Source of the DNA: Bacillota bacterium
Lineage (GTDB): Bacteria; Bacillota; UBA4882; UBA8346
Direction of reading: 5' to 3'
DNA: 64,000 nucleotides
Assembly (NCBI GenBank): GCA_023392595.1
Contig: JAEVYU010000050.1
Span: 1 to 64,000, forward strand
A model generated the notes under the pieces. It saw nothing but the letters and a program-made list of their open reading frames with translations. It did no database searches and was not told the origin of the DNA. Positions 41,966-50,564 of this stretch are shown piece by piece (position 1 is the first letter of the stretch; each line of letters opens with the position of its first letter). Position numbers and translations under genes: made by a program.

Positions 41966-43210
41966 ATGAAACTGTTGATTTTAGGAGCGGGCAACGCTCA
42001 GTTCAATGCCATTGCAAGAGCCAAGGAACAAGGCCATACGGTAATCGTCTCCGACTATTACCCGGATCCCCCCGGTAAAGCTATTGCCGATTTCCATGAG
42101 CAGGTCAGCACCTTTGATGTGGAGGGGAACGTCGGGATTGCTCAAAAATATGGGGTTGACGGAATCATGACTCTGGGTACCGACCAACCGGTATATACTG
42201 CGGCCGAGGTGGCCCAAAAGTTAAAACTTCCGGCATTTCTCGATGGGGCCACTGCCAAGGCGGTCACCCATAAAGAAATAATGAAAGAAAAATTTCAGGA
42301 GGCCGGTATTCCTACTGCTAAATATCGTTTGTTGCCGAAAAACTTTTCTGACCGGGAGCTGACCGGGATCGGTTTTCCGGTGGTGGTTAAACCCCTTGAC
42401 AGCCAGGGACAACGGGGAGTATATAAATTGCAATCCATCACCGAAATTCGGGAAGTCTTTGAGGACGTTTTAAGCTATTCCAGGGAATCCCGAATTTTAG
42501 TCGAAGAGTACTATCCAAGTGAAGAGATTACTGTCAGCGGCTGGGTGGTGAATGGGGAAACATTTTTAATTTCAGTGGTCGACCGGGTTTCACTTGAGAA
42601 TCAACGGCATATCGGTATTTGCATCGCGCATCATTTGCCGTCCAAGTTTTTGGATTGGCATTATCAGGAGATTTTAACGCTATCCAAACAAATTGTGGCT
42701 AGTTTTAAGATAGCCAACGGCCCGATTTATTTTCAAATGCTGATCGGCGCCGCAGGGATTAAAGTGAATGAGATCGCTTGCCGGATCGGCGGGGCCTATG
42801 AGGATATTTATTTACACCGGGCCACCGGAATTGATATTTTAGGAATGTTGATCGACGCCAGTTTGGGAAGGGAATTAGCGGTTTTCGATTTGAAAAATCA
42901 TGACTTGCTCCATAATCCGAAACGCCTATCGGTTGAGCTTTTTTTCGCTAACCCATGTAAAGTGGGAGCCTTGGCTGATATCGACAAGATTAATCAGTTA
43001 CCTGGAGTGGTCCGGGCCAGGTATCATTATCGGGTTGGGGATCCGATCCACCCCATAGCCAATGCCACTCAAAGAGCAGGTTATCTAATTATAGAAGGTA
43101 GTAATCAAGCGGACTTAAAAGAAAAGATCGAGGGCGCCTATAGAGAACTTGGCATTTATGATGAATTCGGCAAAAATCAGATTATCCGTTTTTCTCGCGA
43201 TGGGTATTGA
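41966..43210 (+). CDS. ATP-grasp ligase of unknown substrate
   Basis: A 414-residue ATP-grasp protein. A Rossmann-like start L-I-L-G-A-G-N-A-Q-F-N-A is followed by the pre-grasp M-T-L-G-T-D-Q-P, then K-P-L-D-S-Q-G-Q-R-G-V (ATP loop, about residues 135-145), E-E-Y-Y-P-S-E-E and V-N-E-I-A-C-R-I-G-G (metal binding, about residue 270). It resembles carbamoyl-phosphate-synthase-like or PurK-like ligases. It ligates a carboxylate to an amine or similar. By context it may modify the amino sugar made by the aminotransferase upstream. That link is inference. Confidence 0.82.
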   Translation: MKLLILGAGNAQFNAIARAKEQGHTVIVSDYYPDPPGKAIADFHEQVSTFDVEGNVGIAQKYGVDGIMTLGTDQPVYTAAEVAQKLKLPAFLDGATAKAVTHKEIMKEKFQEAGIPTAKYRLLPKNFSDRELTGIGFPVVVKPLDSQGQRGVYKLQSITEIREVFEDVLSYSRESRILVEEYYPSEEITVSGWVVNGETFLISVVDRVSLENQRHIGICIAHHLPSKFLDWHYQEILTLSKQIVASFKIANGPIYFQMLIGAAGIKVNEIACRIGGAYEDIYLHRATGIDILGMLIDASLGRELAVFDLKNHDLLHNPKRLSVELFFANPCKVGALADIDKINQLPGVVRARYHYRVGDPIHPIANATQRAGYLIIEGSNQADLKEKIEGAYRELGIYDEFGKNQIIRFSRDGY

Positions 43211-43232
43211 AACTGTTGCAATTCCGGAGTGT

Positions 43233-43358
43233 ACTAGTAAAACGTTCTCTGAATAACTCGCGTGCGCACGCACGCGCACTCAATGATTGTGAACGTTTTA
43301 CTTAAGTAGAGCGTATCTTCCCCATTTCTGATTGCCATTTATTTATGATACGCTCTAA
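43233..43358. repeat. Repeat element R2, copy a
   Basis: Inverted repeat 1 is AGTAAAACGTTC (43236-43247) with GAACGTTTTACT (43291-43302). Inverted repeat 2 is AGAGCGTATC (43308-43317) with GATACGCTCT (43347-43356). Copy b lies at 49601-49708. Copy a has an extra 19-bp CG-rich alternating segment at about 43258-43277, including the palindrome GCGTGCGCACGC. Confidence 0.92.
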
Positions 43359-43359
43359 T

Positions 43360-43450
43360 ATGAAAATAAAACTTCGCCGGTTTAGGGTGTATCCTTCGGT
43401 TCGTTTTATTTTCATTGATTCTTATGACAGCCCGTTTCAAGGGCTATCAT
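43360..43450. repeat. Dual-hairpin element R1, copy c
   Basis: ATGAAAATAAAAC (43360-43372) pairs with GTTTTATTTTCAT (43403-43415). ATGACAGCCC (43424-43433) pairs with GGGCTATCAT (43441-43450) with one mismatch. It aligns along its whole length with 34716-34806. Confidence 0.92.
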
Positions 43451-43559
43451 GTGTGCTACCAGGAAGATATGAAGGTCTTAAATAAGGCTGTGGATGGTCG
43501 TGAAAGATAATCTCGAATATCCCGGTATTTCTTCCGGGGATTATTTCAGGAGGTTTAAG

Positions 43560-44534
43560 GTGAAGAGATCTCGTTTGGCAGGAACTATTCTGGTGATGTT
43601 GATAGCGATGATAGTTTCCGAATGCACTCTTGGCAATCAGCCGGATCGAGTGAATAAGATTTGCCTTTCCGAGCAATACGGTTTGGCTTATGCCCCGTTG
43701 CAAATCATGAAAGGCCGGAAATTATTGGAGAAGAGGTTGCCCGGCGTAAGGATTGAATGGAGTCAGTTGAGTAATACCGCCACCATTCGTGAGGCAATGT
43801 TAGCCAATCGAGTCGATATCGGCTTCATGGCGATTCCACCGTTTTTGATCGGATGGGATAAGGGAATGAAGTGGAAAATCGCCAGCGGTTTATCGGAGAG
43901 TCCGGTAGGACTGGTAACCTGGAAAAAGGGAATTCGCTCCCTTGGCGATATCACCAGAAATGACCGCATCGCCCTGCCGCAACCCGGAAGTATCCAACAT
44001 ATTCTGTTAGCCATGGCCAGTGAACGGGAGTTTGGGGATGCCAAAAAGCTTGATAACCTGTTGGTCACCCTGGCCCATCCGGACGGGATGAACGCTTTGC
44101 TCGCCAAGAAGGAAATTTCCGCCCATTTCACGGCACCGCCTTATTTGAATAAAGAATTGGAAAATCCAGAAATGCATCAGATACTCGACGGCACCACCGC
44201 CTTTGGGGGAGCGTTTACTTTTATTGTCGGCGTTACCACCGAGAAGTTTCATGATCAAAACCCCAGGGCCTATCGGGCCTTCCTTGAAGCCCTTCAAGAA
44301 GCAATTCGTTTTGTTCAGGAGAATCCCGGCCAAACTGCAACCCTCCTCAGTAGCGAATATAAAATTCCCCAGGCGGAATTATTATCCTATTTCAATCGAA
44401 AAGGAATGCGATATACGGCTACCATCAAAGGAGTTGAAAGATTTGCCGCTTTTTTAAAGCGTTCGGGCTATATCCACCAAATGCCCCGGGAAATGTCGGA
44501 AATTTTTTGGGAAAATGTGCGCTATGAAAGGTAA
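43560..44534 (+). CDS. SsuA/NMT1-type ABC solute-binding protein
   Basis: A 324-residue exported protein. The signal peptide (about residues 1-23) has Cys in I-V-S-E-C. The sequence matches NMT1/SsuA-type binders: L-S-E-Q-Y-G-L-A-Y-A-P-L-Q-I-M-K-G, R-E-A-M-L-A-N-R-V-D-I-G-F-M and A-L-P-Q-P-G-S-I-Q-H. Known substrates in this family are sulfonates, nitrate, taurine and thiamine pyrimidine. Which one applies here cannot be told. GTG 43560 follows AGGAGG. It overlaps the permease gene by 20 bases. Confidence 0.86.
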   Translation: MKRSRLAGTILVMLIAMIVSECTLGNQPDRVNKICLSEQYGLAYAPLQIMKGRKLLEKRLPGVRIEWSQLSNTATIREAMLANRVDIGFMAIPPFLIGWDKGMKWKIASGLSESPVGLVTWKKGIRSLGDITRNDRIALPQPGSIQHILLAMASEREFGDAKKLDNLLVTLAHPDGMNALLAKKEISAHFTAPPYLNKELENPEMHQILDGTTAFGGAFTFIVGVTTEKFHDQNPRAYRAFLEALQEAIRFVQENPGQTATLLSSEYKIPQAELLSYFNRKGMRYTATIKGVERFAAFLKRSGYIHQMPREMSEIFWENVRYER

Positions 44535-45309
44535 GCTTTGGGAGAGTAAACCGTTTCAACGGATCATCTGGATTTTGGTATTTGGATTCATTTGGCAAGC
44601 AATCGCCAGTTCAGGATGGGTTAACCCGGCACTGCTTCCTCCGTTGCCGGAAATCATAGGTTCCTTGGTGGATTCGCTTCAAAGTGGTGAAATGATTCAC
44701 GCTACAAGTTTGTCTATGCTGCTGATTTCTGAAGGTTTATTGATTGGGTTTGGGGGTGCTTTGCTGTTTTCAGTTTTGAGCATGTCCAGCAAAATTTTTC
44801 AGTCATGGATGGACACGGTTACCGTTATCGCGCATCCGCTTCCGGGGATTGCCTTATTGCCAATCATCATTCTTTGGATAGGCACCGGGGCCAATGCCAT
44901 TGTTTTTATCATCATTCATTCGGTGATTTGGCCGGTGATTCTTAATTTATCGGCGGGGTTCCGGTCGATTCCCAAAGTTTACCGGGAATTCGGGCGAAAC
45001 CTGGAGTTAAGTCCGGTCCAAAGCGCAACCAGGATTATGATTCCTGTCGCATTGCCGTATTTGCTGGCCGGTTTAAAGATTGGCTGGGCCAGGGCTTGGC
45101 GCGCTTTGATCAGCGCGGAAATGATTTTTGGAGCCGCCGGAGGTGAAGGCGGGCTGGGATGGTTTATTTTTAAAAAACGGGTATTTATGGATTCGGCCGG
45201 GATTTACGCTGGGATTATCGTGATTGTGATCATCGGTATTTTGGTCGAAGATATTCTCTTTCATAAAATTGAAGCATTGACGGTGAAAAAATGGGGAATC
45301 GGCCTTTAA
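44515..45309 (+). CDS. SsuC/TauC-type ABC permease
   Basis: A 264-residue permease of the SsuC/TauC class with six hydrophobic helices and the EAA loop Y-R-E-F-G-R-N-L-E-L-S-P-V (about residues 157-169) and I-M-I-P-V-A-L-P-Y. The start may be ATG 44515 or 44524. It is followed by a 258-base insertion of repeats before the ATPase gene, which interrupts the expected operon. Confidence 0.88.
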   Translation: MCAMKGKLWESKPFQRIIWILVFGFIWQAIASSGWVNPALLPPLPEIIGSLVDSLQSGEMIHATSLSMLLISEGLLIGFGGALLFSVLSMSSKIFQSWMDTVTVIAHPLPGIALLPIIILWIGTGANAIVFIIIHSVIWPVILNLSAGFRSIPKVYREFGRNLELSPVQSATRIMIPVALPYLLAGLKIGWARAWRALISAEMIFGAAGGEGGLGWFIFKKRVFMDSAGIYAGIIVIVIIGILVEDILFHKIEALTVKKWGIGL

Positions 45310-45381
45310 TTTTCTATCATGGAGTAATTAACTATTGAACCTGGGAATTCTTTATCCGGATTGTAACAAAGAATCTGGGCT

Positions 45382-45533
45382 AAAAGTATTTTCTGGGTAG
45401 TCGCCAGCCCCGGCTGGGCCGGGGCACGTGAAAGGATGAAAATGGGTTTTATCTCTGTGGCCAAAAAGCATTTAGGCCACAGAGACACGAGACACAGAGA
45501 AAAGAATTGAGGCAAAAAAGTATTTTCTAGGTA
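45382..45533. repeat. Dual-hairpin insertion flanked by 18-bp direct repeats
   Basis: Direct repeats AAAAGTATTTTCTGGGTA (45382-45399) and AAAAGTATTTTCTAGGTA (45516-45533) flank hairpins GCCCCGGC-TGG-GCCGGGGC (45407-45425) and CTCTGTGGCC (45453-45462) with GGCCACAGAG (45475-45484). It lies between permease and ATPase genes, which usually adjoin. Confidence 0.75.
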
Positions 45534-45567
45534 AAATTAGGAGCATGGATCCATTGAGGAGCATGTC

Positions 45568-46371
45568 ATGAATTGTAAATTGGAGTTGAGAGATTTAGCC
45601 AAGTCTTTCCGGAGTGGCGATTCCCGGATTCAAGTTTTGCAGGGGATCAATATTTCGATTCATCAAGGAGAGTTTATCTGCCTGGTAGGACCGTCCGGTT
45701 CGGGAAAGTCGACATTGCTGCGGATGATTGCCGGGTTTGAAGAGCCGGAATCCGGGGCTGTTTTTTTGGATGGGGCGCCCTTAAGCAAACCGGACGCTAG
45801 GCGGGTGATGATTTTTCAAGATTTCAACCAGCTCTTTCCGTGGAAGACAGTGCTTGGGAATATTACTTTCCCCTTGAAAATCAAAAAAATCGGCGGCTCC
45901 GACCGGAACCGGAAGGCTATCGCCCGGCGGTATTTGGCAATGATGATGCTGGAGGGGTATGAAGAGTATTATCCTTATCAACTATCCGGAGGAATGAAGC
46001 AGAAAGTTGCTTTAGCCAGAGCGTTGGCTCTGCAGCCGGAAGTTTTATTAATGGATGAGCCCTTTGGCAGCCTGGATGCCCAAACCCGGGGGATGTTACA
46101 GCGGACTTTACTAAAGCTGTGGAAGGATACAGGTGTTACAGCGGTTTTTGTCACCCATGATATTCAAGAGGCAATTATTTTAGCGGATCGGATTTTGATT
46201 TTAAGCCAAAACAGTCATGATCTGAAAGCGCTGATCACCAACTCTCTTGAAAGACCGCGGGATCCCGGTGATCCAAGGTTTGCGGATATGTGGCACAGAG
46301 TATACAGCAAGTTCGATGCAGTTGACGGTGATTGCCTCGACGAAAGGGATTACTCATCGGGCAGAACTTGA
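45568..46371 (+). CDS. SsuB/TauB-type ABC ATPase
   Basis: A 267-residue ATPase with Walker A G-P-S-G-S-G-K-S-T (about 41-49), Q-loop F-Q-D, signature L-S-G-G-M-K-Q-K, Walker B L-L-M-D-E-P-F-G-S-L-D and T-H-D switch. It belongs to the nitrate/sulfonate/taurine class and should energise the 44515 permease despite the repeat insertion between them. Its end overlaps the convergent GT39-like gene by 22 bases. Confidence 0.9.
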   Translation: MNCKLELRDLAKSFRSGDSRIQVLQGINISIHQGEFICLVGPSGSGKSTLLRMIAGFEEPESGAVFLDGAPLSKPDARRVMIFQDFNQLFPWKTVLGNITFPLKIKKIGGSDRNRKAIARRYLAMMMLEGYEEYYPYQLSGGMKQKVALARALALQPEVLLMDEPFGSLDAQTRGMLQRTLLKLWKDTGVTAVFVTHDIQEAIILADRILILSQNSHDLKALITNSLERPRDPGDPRFADMWHRVYSKFDAVDGDCLDERDYSSGRT

Positions 46372-47912
46372 TAAACCGTTACCTGCCAATTCTTTTTCCC
46401 CGCATAGGCGGGGATTTCGATTCCATAAGCCGGATCGGAGAAACGCGATACCGGTCGGCAGTGCTTTTTTAAAAATCGTTGCATTTCCGGGTAATAGTAA
46501 GGTTGGCCGTAAACGCCATTCCATTTGGGCCGCTGTTGATAGATGAAGTCCAGTCCTTCCGGATAAATAATATATTGAATGCGCTTTTGGCGGATGTAGT
46601 CACCAAGCGACAGTTTGTTCTTTCTCAAATAAGCTAAATTGCGATAATCATGAAGTTTACCGTTTTGGAAGTAGTATTCGGTGTTAAGACTCGCCAGGAC
46701 CCGAGTCCCTGGACTGACAGCGGCCGCAATTTTTTTCAGGTAGGCGGAGTAGCTGAATTTCAGAGACGGGATAACGTTTGCCAAGGTATTCAACAAGAGG
46801 AAGAAAACTAAGATTGCGGCGAGAGTCTTCCGCCATTTGCCGGGAAGAGTCGTTAAAATGAGGGCGGTCAGTAAGTAGAAAAACGGGAACAGAAAAACGA
46901 TGCTGGTAGTATTGAATCTTCCGATGATAATGAAACCGAGATTGATGGCGAGAATCGCCAATAGGAGCCAGGATTGCTTTGACGGTTCCGGCGAATTTTT
47001 GTGTTTACCCAGTTCAAAAAGGGAGTAAAGGAAAACCAGGGCGAAAAGGATAAATTCCGGCCTGAGATTGGGACAATAATAGGTGCCGGTTTTTTGAAGA
47101 TAAATATTTTGGTAAAACCCAGCGAAAGAATGGGCTTTCTCACTCAGGGGATGCAGAACTTTAAACTGCTGCTCTCCATAAGACAGGTAATGGGGGATAA
47201 ATTGCGGGTCAAACCAGTAACTTAGTTTAATGAAGAGTAGCGCGAAAAAGGCCGCGGCTAGACAGAAACAGCATAAATGGAGTATTTTTAAATTTTTGTT
47301 CCAAATCAGATAATACCCATAAATCATGGTAAACAAAAGGGCAATGATCGCTCCGTTGGGATGAATTCCGATGCTTGTTCCGGTCAGAATGCCCAGGATG
47401 AAATCGTGATCAATACAATGGCCGGAGAGGTGTTTTATCAGATAATAGCATCCCCAGACCATAATCCCCAATAAAATGATTTCTTGGCGGCCAAAATGGG
47501 AAGCATAAAAGAATTGGACGTCGATACCCACCAATAGACAGGTAAATAGCGCCCAGTTTTGGGATGGCAAAATAAGAAGCGCCAGTTTATACAGAAAAAA
47601 CAGGGTTAGGAAGCCGAAGAGCAATGAAACAAGCCGAATAGTGAATAAACTATAATGAAATCCTTGAAAAAACAGGATCTGGATGCCGTGAAAGACGATT
47701 TTTAGAGCATGCGGGTTGCGGGGTTTTAGATCGAAAAAGGGCTCGGTAGACGAGATATCACCGGTTGTTGCGATTTGCCGGGACAAACCGCTGAGCCAAG
47801 TTTCATCGGAGTGCATCAAGGGAAACCCGGTTAAACTTAGAAAATGGAAGATTAGATAGAATAGGATAACGCCACTCACATAATATAGGGTGGTTCTTTT
47901 GTTTTGTAACAT
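46350..47912 (-). CDS. GT39/ArnT-like membrane glycosyltransferase
   Basis: A 520-residue polytopic protein with about ten to twelve helices up to residue 370 and a soluble C-terminal part. The first external loop carries the acidic H-S-D-E-T-W-L-S-G-L motif (about residues 34-43), as in PMT/ArnT-type (GT39/GT83) transferases that use polyprenyl-phosphate sugars. It could act with the GT2 at 41204, which would make such a donor. It is transcribed alone on the minus strand. Confidence 0.78.
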   Translation of the reverse strand: MLQNKRTTLYYVSGVILFYLIFHFLSLTGFPLMHSDETWLSGLSRQIATTGDISSTEPFFDLKPRNPHALKIVFHGIQILFFQGFHYSLFTIRLVSLLFGFLTLFFLYKLALLILPSQNWALFTCLLVGIDVQFFYASHFGRQEIILLGIMVWGCYYLIKHLSGHCIDHDFILGILTGTSIGIHPNGAIIALLFTMIYGYYLIWNKNLKILHLCCFCLAAAFFALLFIKLSYWFDPQFIPHYLSYGEQQFKVLHPLSEKAHSFAGFYQNIYLQKTGTYYCPNLRPEFILFALVFLYSLFELGKHKNSPEPSKQSWLLLAILAINLGFIIIGRFNTTSIVFLFPFFYLLTALILTTLPGKWRKTLAAILVFFLLLNTLANVIPSLKFSYSAYLKKIAAAVSPGTRVLASLNTEYYFQNGKLHDYRNLAYLRKNKLSLGDYIRQKRIQYIIYPEGLDFIYQQRPKWNGVYGQPYYYPEMQRFLKKHCRPVSRFSDPAYGIEIPAYAGKKNWQVTVYQVLPDE

Positions 47913-48089
47913 GGATTTGCCTTCAAGATTGATTCCTTATTCATTATAGCATATTTTTGAATCGAGAACGAACAGGTATTGAAGGGTTCTCCATGCCGTT
48001 TCACATTTTGGCTGGAAGTTGTGGAGTTAACGATATAAGCCGGGCAGAGAATCCCGCCTTACCGTTAAAGAGTATGGACGGCGGCTTGC

Positions 48090-48830
48090 TTAAGGGCATT
48101 GAAAGGTTTTTTTGAGAGAATGAAAATCTAGGTTCAGTTCTGTTTTCATTGGATAAATGATAGAACAAACGTAATCATTGATGAAAAAGGCAATCGTCTT
48201 ATACTGGGCAAAATTTTTATAAAAGCAGAGCATATGATCGGAGTTGATTTCGATACGATCGATTTCGAAGATTTTAAACGAGGTCATCATTCCGGTTTTT
48301 AGAACCTTGGATAATGCTTCTTTAGCTGTCCATAAAATGGTTAGCATCCCTTCATAAGAAAAAGGCAATCTTTTGATAAGCGTTATTTCTGATTCGGTTG
48401 ATTCTCTTTCAATAGCTTGGTTTTGTTCCGCGCTGATGATCCTCTCAATATCTATCGCCATCGGATGAACTTCTGGGAAGGCGATTGCGGCGCCGAAATT
48501 ATCACAATGGCTAATACTTACTTGAATATTTTGCTTGTCCAGGCAGGAAACAATGGGTTGATTGAATATTCCCGCCTGAATAGAAATTGTGGCCAAATTA
48601 TCATTCCGGATTAAGCAAGCAATAGCTTTTTTAGCTGTCAACCGTCCAATAAGGTAGCTCCTGATTCGTTTTTCAAATCGAAGGGTCTCATAGTATTTCT
48701 TTTCCTGCGGATGCAAAAAAGCAACGATCTCTTCATAACGGGTGAATTTTGAACAATCACAAAGGCACAGACCAGCCTTAAAGGTTTCCTCCGGCCTGAT
48801 TAACATTAATTCTTTACTGTAGATATGCAC
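48090..48830 (-). CDS. 4'-phosphopantetheinyl transferase (Sfp superfamily)
   Basis: A 246-residue Sfp-type transferase. R-S-Y-L-I-G-R-L-T-A-K-K-A opens the fold. S-I-S-H-C (about residue 105), M-A-I-D-I-E-R (metal site Asp/Glu, about residue 130) and W-T-A-K-E-A-L-S-K (about residue 178) are family hallmarks. It activates carrier proteins by attaching phosphopantetheine. Full-length Sfp size suggests a secondary-metabolism or fatty-acid type. No carrier or synthase gene is in the window. The GTG start at 48830 is tentative. An ATG at 48806 is possible. Confidence 0.85.
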   Translation of the reverse strand: MHIYSKELMLIRPEETFKAGLCLCDCSKFTRYEEIVAFLHPQEKKYYETLRFEKRIRSYLIGRLTAKKAIACLIRNDNLATISIQAGIFNQPIVSCLDKQNIQVSISHCDNFGAAIAFPEVHPMAIDIERIISAEQNQAIERESTESEITLIKRLPFSYEGMLTILWTAKEALSKVLKTGMMTSFKIFEIDRIEINSDHMLCFYKNFAQYKTIAFFINDYVCSIIYPMKTELNLDFHSLKKTFQCP

Positions 48831-49121
48831 CCGTCACTGCCCCCATCTTATCATTAATCAGCCGTGATCATCGCAAAATATGACGCCACATCGGCTCTCC
48901 ATTCAATCATTTAATTTTACGATAATGTTCCATATAATTCAACGACGAAAATAGATGAATTCCAACAGTTTTAAGGTAAAAAATCACTTTACCGAAGTGA
49001 TTTTTATTTATTGACTGCCGATTATCGGAGGGTTTCATTGCTTTTGCGAACATAGGTAATTATAAAGAAACAAGAAATAATTTTACAATTTTTGTGAATC
49101 ATAATCCGTGGAGGTGGATTC
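48831..49121. other. Intergenic region with an orphan terminator
   Basis: AAATCACTT (48981-48989) pairs with AAGTGATTT (48995-49003), followed by TTATTTATT. No plus-strand gene precedes this terminator, so it may end a short untranslated transcript or be a leftover. The rest shows nothing. Confidence 0.55.
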
Positions 49122-49604
49122 ATGAACCGAATACCCGTAGATTTCTATTATCTAATCGTTGCCTTTTTAATGTGGGGATTAGCCTTAGTCTTAATCCCGA
49201 AAGATAAATTAAAACCGCTCTTTTGGTATGGATTAATTTGGGGATACTTAGCGGGCCATATATTTGCGTGGATATTTGGGGTTGGACTTCATTGTTATCA
49301 GTATGAACTAATTAAACCTTTTAGACCGTTTTATACCAATGCCTGGCTAAATTTCGCATGGATTCCGGCCATTATGATTTATTTATTTCATTTGCCTACC
49401 AGCAATGTATGGTATGTTTATCCTTTGTATTTAACTACATTTTCTTTAGCCAGTGCAGGCATGGACGATATTTTTCATGAGGCTGGACTTTTAAAATATT
49501 ATCACTGGAATTCATTGGTCAGGTTTATGATAACCCTGGTTTGGTTTTGGGGAGTTAAAGTTCATTATAAGGCCACGAAGGATACTATTCAAAAAGACGG
49601 CTAG
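49122..49604 (+). CDS. CBO0543-like small membrane protein
   Basis: A 160-residue protein with four or five hydrophobic helices (starting at about residues 8, 32, 70, 95 and 135) and conserved-looking W-G-Y and H-x2-G-L-L-x2-Y-x-W-N elements. It resembles the CBO0543 family of Clostridium and Bacillus membrane proteins, whose role is unknown. GGAGGTGG precedes the ATG. It stands alone and is followed by repeat R2 copy b, which may act as its terminator. Confidence 0.7.
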   Translation: MNRIPVDFYYLIVAFLMWGLALVLIPKDKLKPLFWYGLIWGYLAGHIFAWIFGVGLHCYQYELIKPFRPFYTNAWLNFAWIPAIMIYLFHLPTSNVWYVYPLYLTTFSLASAGMDDIFHEAGLLKYYHWNSLVRFMITLVWFWGVKVHYKATKDTIQKDG

Positions 49605-49708
49605 TAAAACGTTCTCTCAATAACTACTCAATGATTGTGAACGTTTTACTTAAGTAGAGCGTATCTTCCCCATTTCTGATTACCATTTATTTTCGATACG
49701 CTCTACTA
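49601..49708. repeat. Repeat element R2, copy b
   Basis: AGTAAAACGTTC (49603-49614) pairs with GAACGTTTTACT (49639-49650), and AGAGCGTATC (49656-49665) with GATACGCTCT (49695-49704). The ends CTAGT and ACTAG are inverted. It overlaps the stop of the preceding gene by four bases. It is almost identical to copy a but lacks its CG-rich insert. Confidence 0.93.
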
Positions 49709-49796
49709 GTTCAGCGCTTGGCAATCTTGGTAAAAAATTATGGATGAATCTACTTGACTAAGCTTTATATGTCATAGTAAAATAACAAAGGTTGCC

Positions 49797-49871
49797 GCGG
49801 AAGTAGCTCAGTGGTAGAGCATCGCCTTGCCAAGGCGAGGGTCGCGAGTTCGAATCTCGTTTTCCGCTCCA
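49797..49871 (+). tRNA. tRNA-Gly (GCC anticodon)
   Basis: A full cloverleaf: acceptor GCGGAAG with TTTCCGC, D arm GCTCAGTGGTAGAGC, anticodon loop TTGCCAA (anticodon GCC) on a TCGCC/GGCGA stem, T loop GTTCGAATC, discriminator T, and an encoded CCA. The 75-nt length is normal. It stands alone, with no neighbouring tRNA genes. Confidence 0.97.
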
Positions 49872-49952
49872 ATATTCAAATTTTTATAGTCAAAAAACAG
49901 GCACTGCCACCTGTTTTTTTCTTTGTCTCACTTCGATTCGGGTAATGATGTT

Positions 49953-50138
49953 CTATTTTCCCTCAACAGACCTCATCGCTTCAATATCTTCCGACTTAAA
50001 TATGTCTTCAATATTGATATTGTCTCTGACTATCAGACCAAAATTACACGTTGGACATGCGAATTCATTGTTGGTCAATATATAGTGGCAATTAGGACAT
50101 TCAATGATGTTCCCAGTTGATTTAAAAACATTCTCCAA
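49953..50138 (-). CDS. Small zinc-ribbon protein
   Basis: A 61-residue protein with C-P-N-C (about 14-17) and C-P-T-C (about 28-31), a typical zinc ribbon, followed by an acidic helical tail. The role is unknown. TTG 50138 follows AAGGAGG at about eight bases. It lies downstream of the c-di-GMP-linked gene at 50283 on the same strand, 144 bases away. Confidence 0.7.
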   Translation of the reverse strand: MENVFKSTGNIIECPNCHYILTNNEFACPTCNFGLIVRDNINIEDIFKSEDIEAMRSVEGK

Positions 50139-50282
50139 TATAAAAGCCTCCTTGTTTTAAAAACGAAAACTAATGATTATTGCACTTGTAATAGAGCCTT
50201 CCGCCCAATGTCACACCATGGTGGATTATTATTGTGGGAATAAATTTTGATAGCCTTTTTAGGTGGAGGATTATTAAGCTTT

Positions 50283-50489
50283 CTAATTATTATTGATTAT
50301 TAAATTGACATGCTTAATATATTCTTCACTTAAGGTCATAATCTTTTTGACTTCTTCTTCTTGGAGATAAGGTAAATCTTTGACTATTCCAAAGCCTGGC
50401 TTGGTAAGCAATTCCCTTTGGTAAGGAGTCAATAAGCTATCCCAATTTGGATTCAATTTTCTTGTTGCCACACTTCCAGCTCCATTCAT
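50283..50489 (-). CDS. Small protein under c-di-GMP riboswitch, unknown
   Basis: A protein of 68 residues from ATG 50489: N-W-D-S-L-L-T-P-Y-Q-R-E-L-L, then a Glu/Lys-rich helix (Q-E-E-E-V-K-K-I-M) and a short C-terminal stretch of Asn. It has no signal peptide or membrane helix and I do not recognise it. The ribosome site is weak. A GTG further in (50471) with GGAG is an alternative start. Its leader is the c-di-GMP-I riboswitch and terminator at 50539-50655, which is the main reason to believe the gene. Confidence 0.5.
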   Translation of the reverse strand: MNGAGSVATRKLNPNWDSLLTPYQRELLTKPGFGIVKDLPYLQEEEVKKIMTLSEEYIKHVNLIINNN

Positions 50490-50538
50490 CTTTTCTGTTG
50501 ATTTGTGACGGACTCGTAATAAGCCCTTAATTGGATAT

Positions 50539-50564
50539 AAAAAAAACAACCTAATGTAGGCGGT
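50539..50564 (-). terminator. Riboswitch expression-platform terminator
   Basis: On the minus strand ACCGCCTA pairs with TAGGTTGT around CAT with one mismatch, followed directly by eight Ts. The 5' arm overlaps the 3' strand of the aptamer's closing helix (GGACCGCC), so the two folds compete. Confidence 0.65.

Larger units (their letters stand above)
43211..43559. other. Intergenic region filled by repeats R2 and R1
   Basis: It holds R2 copy a (43233-43358), directly abutting R1 copy c (43360-43450), and the ribosome site of the next gene (AGGAGG near 43548). There is no gene. Confidence 0.8.

Noticed and set aside
49797..49871. tRNA-Gly as an attachment site of an integrated element
   Set aside because: No integrase gene and no repeat of the tRNA 3' end were found in the window.
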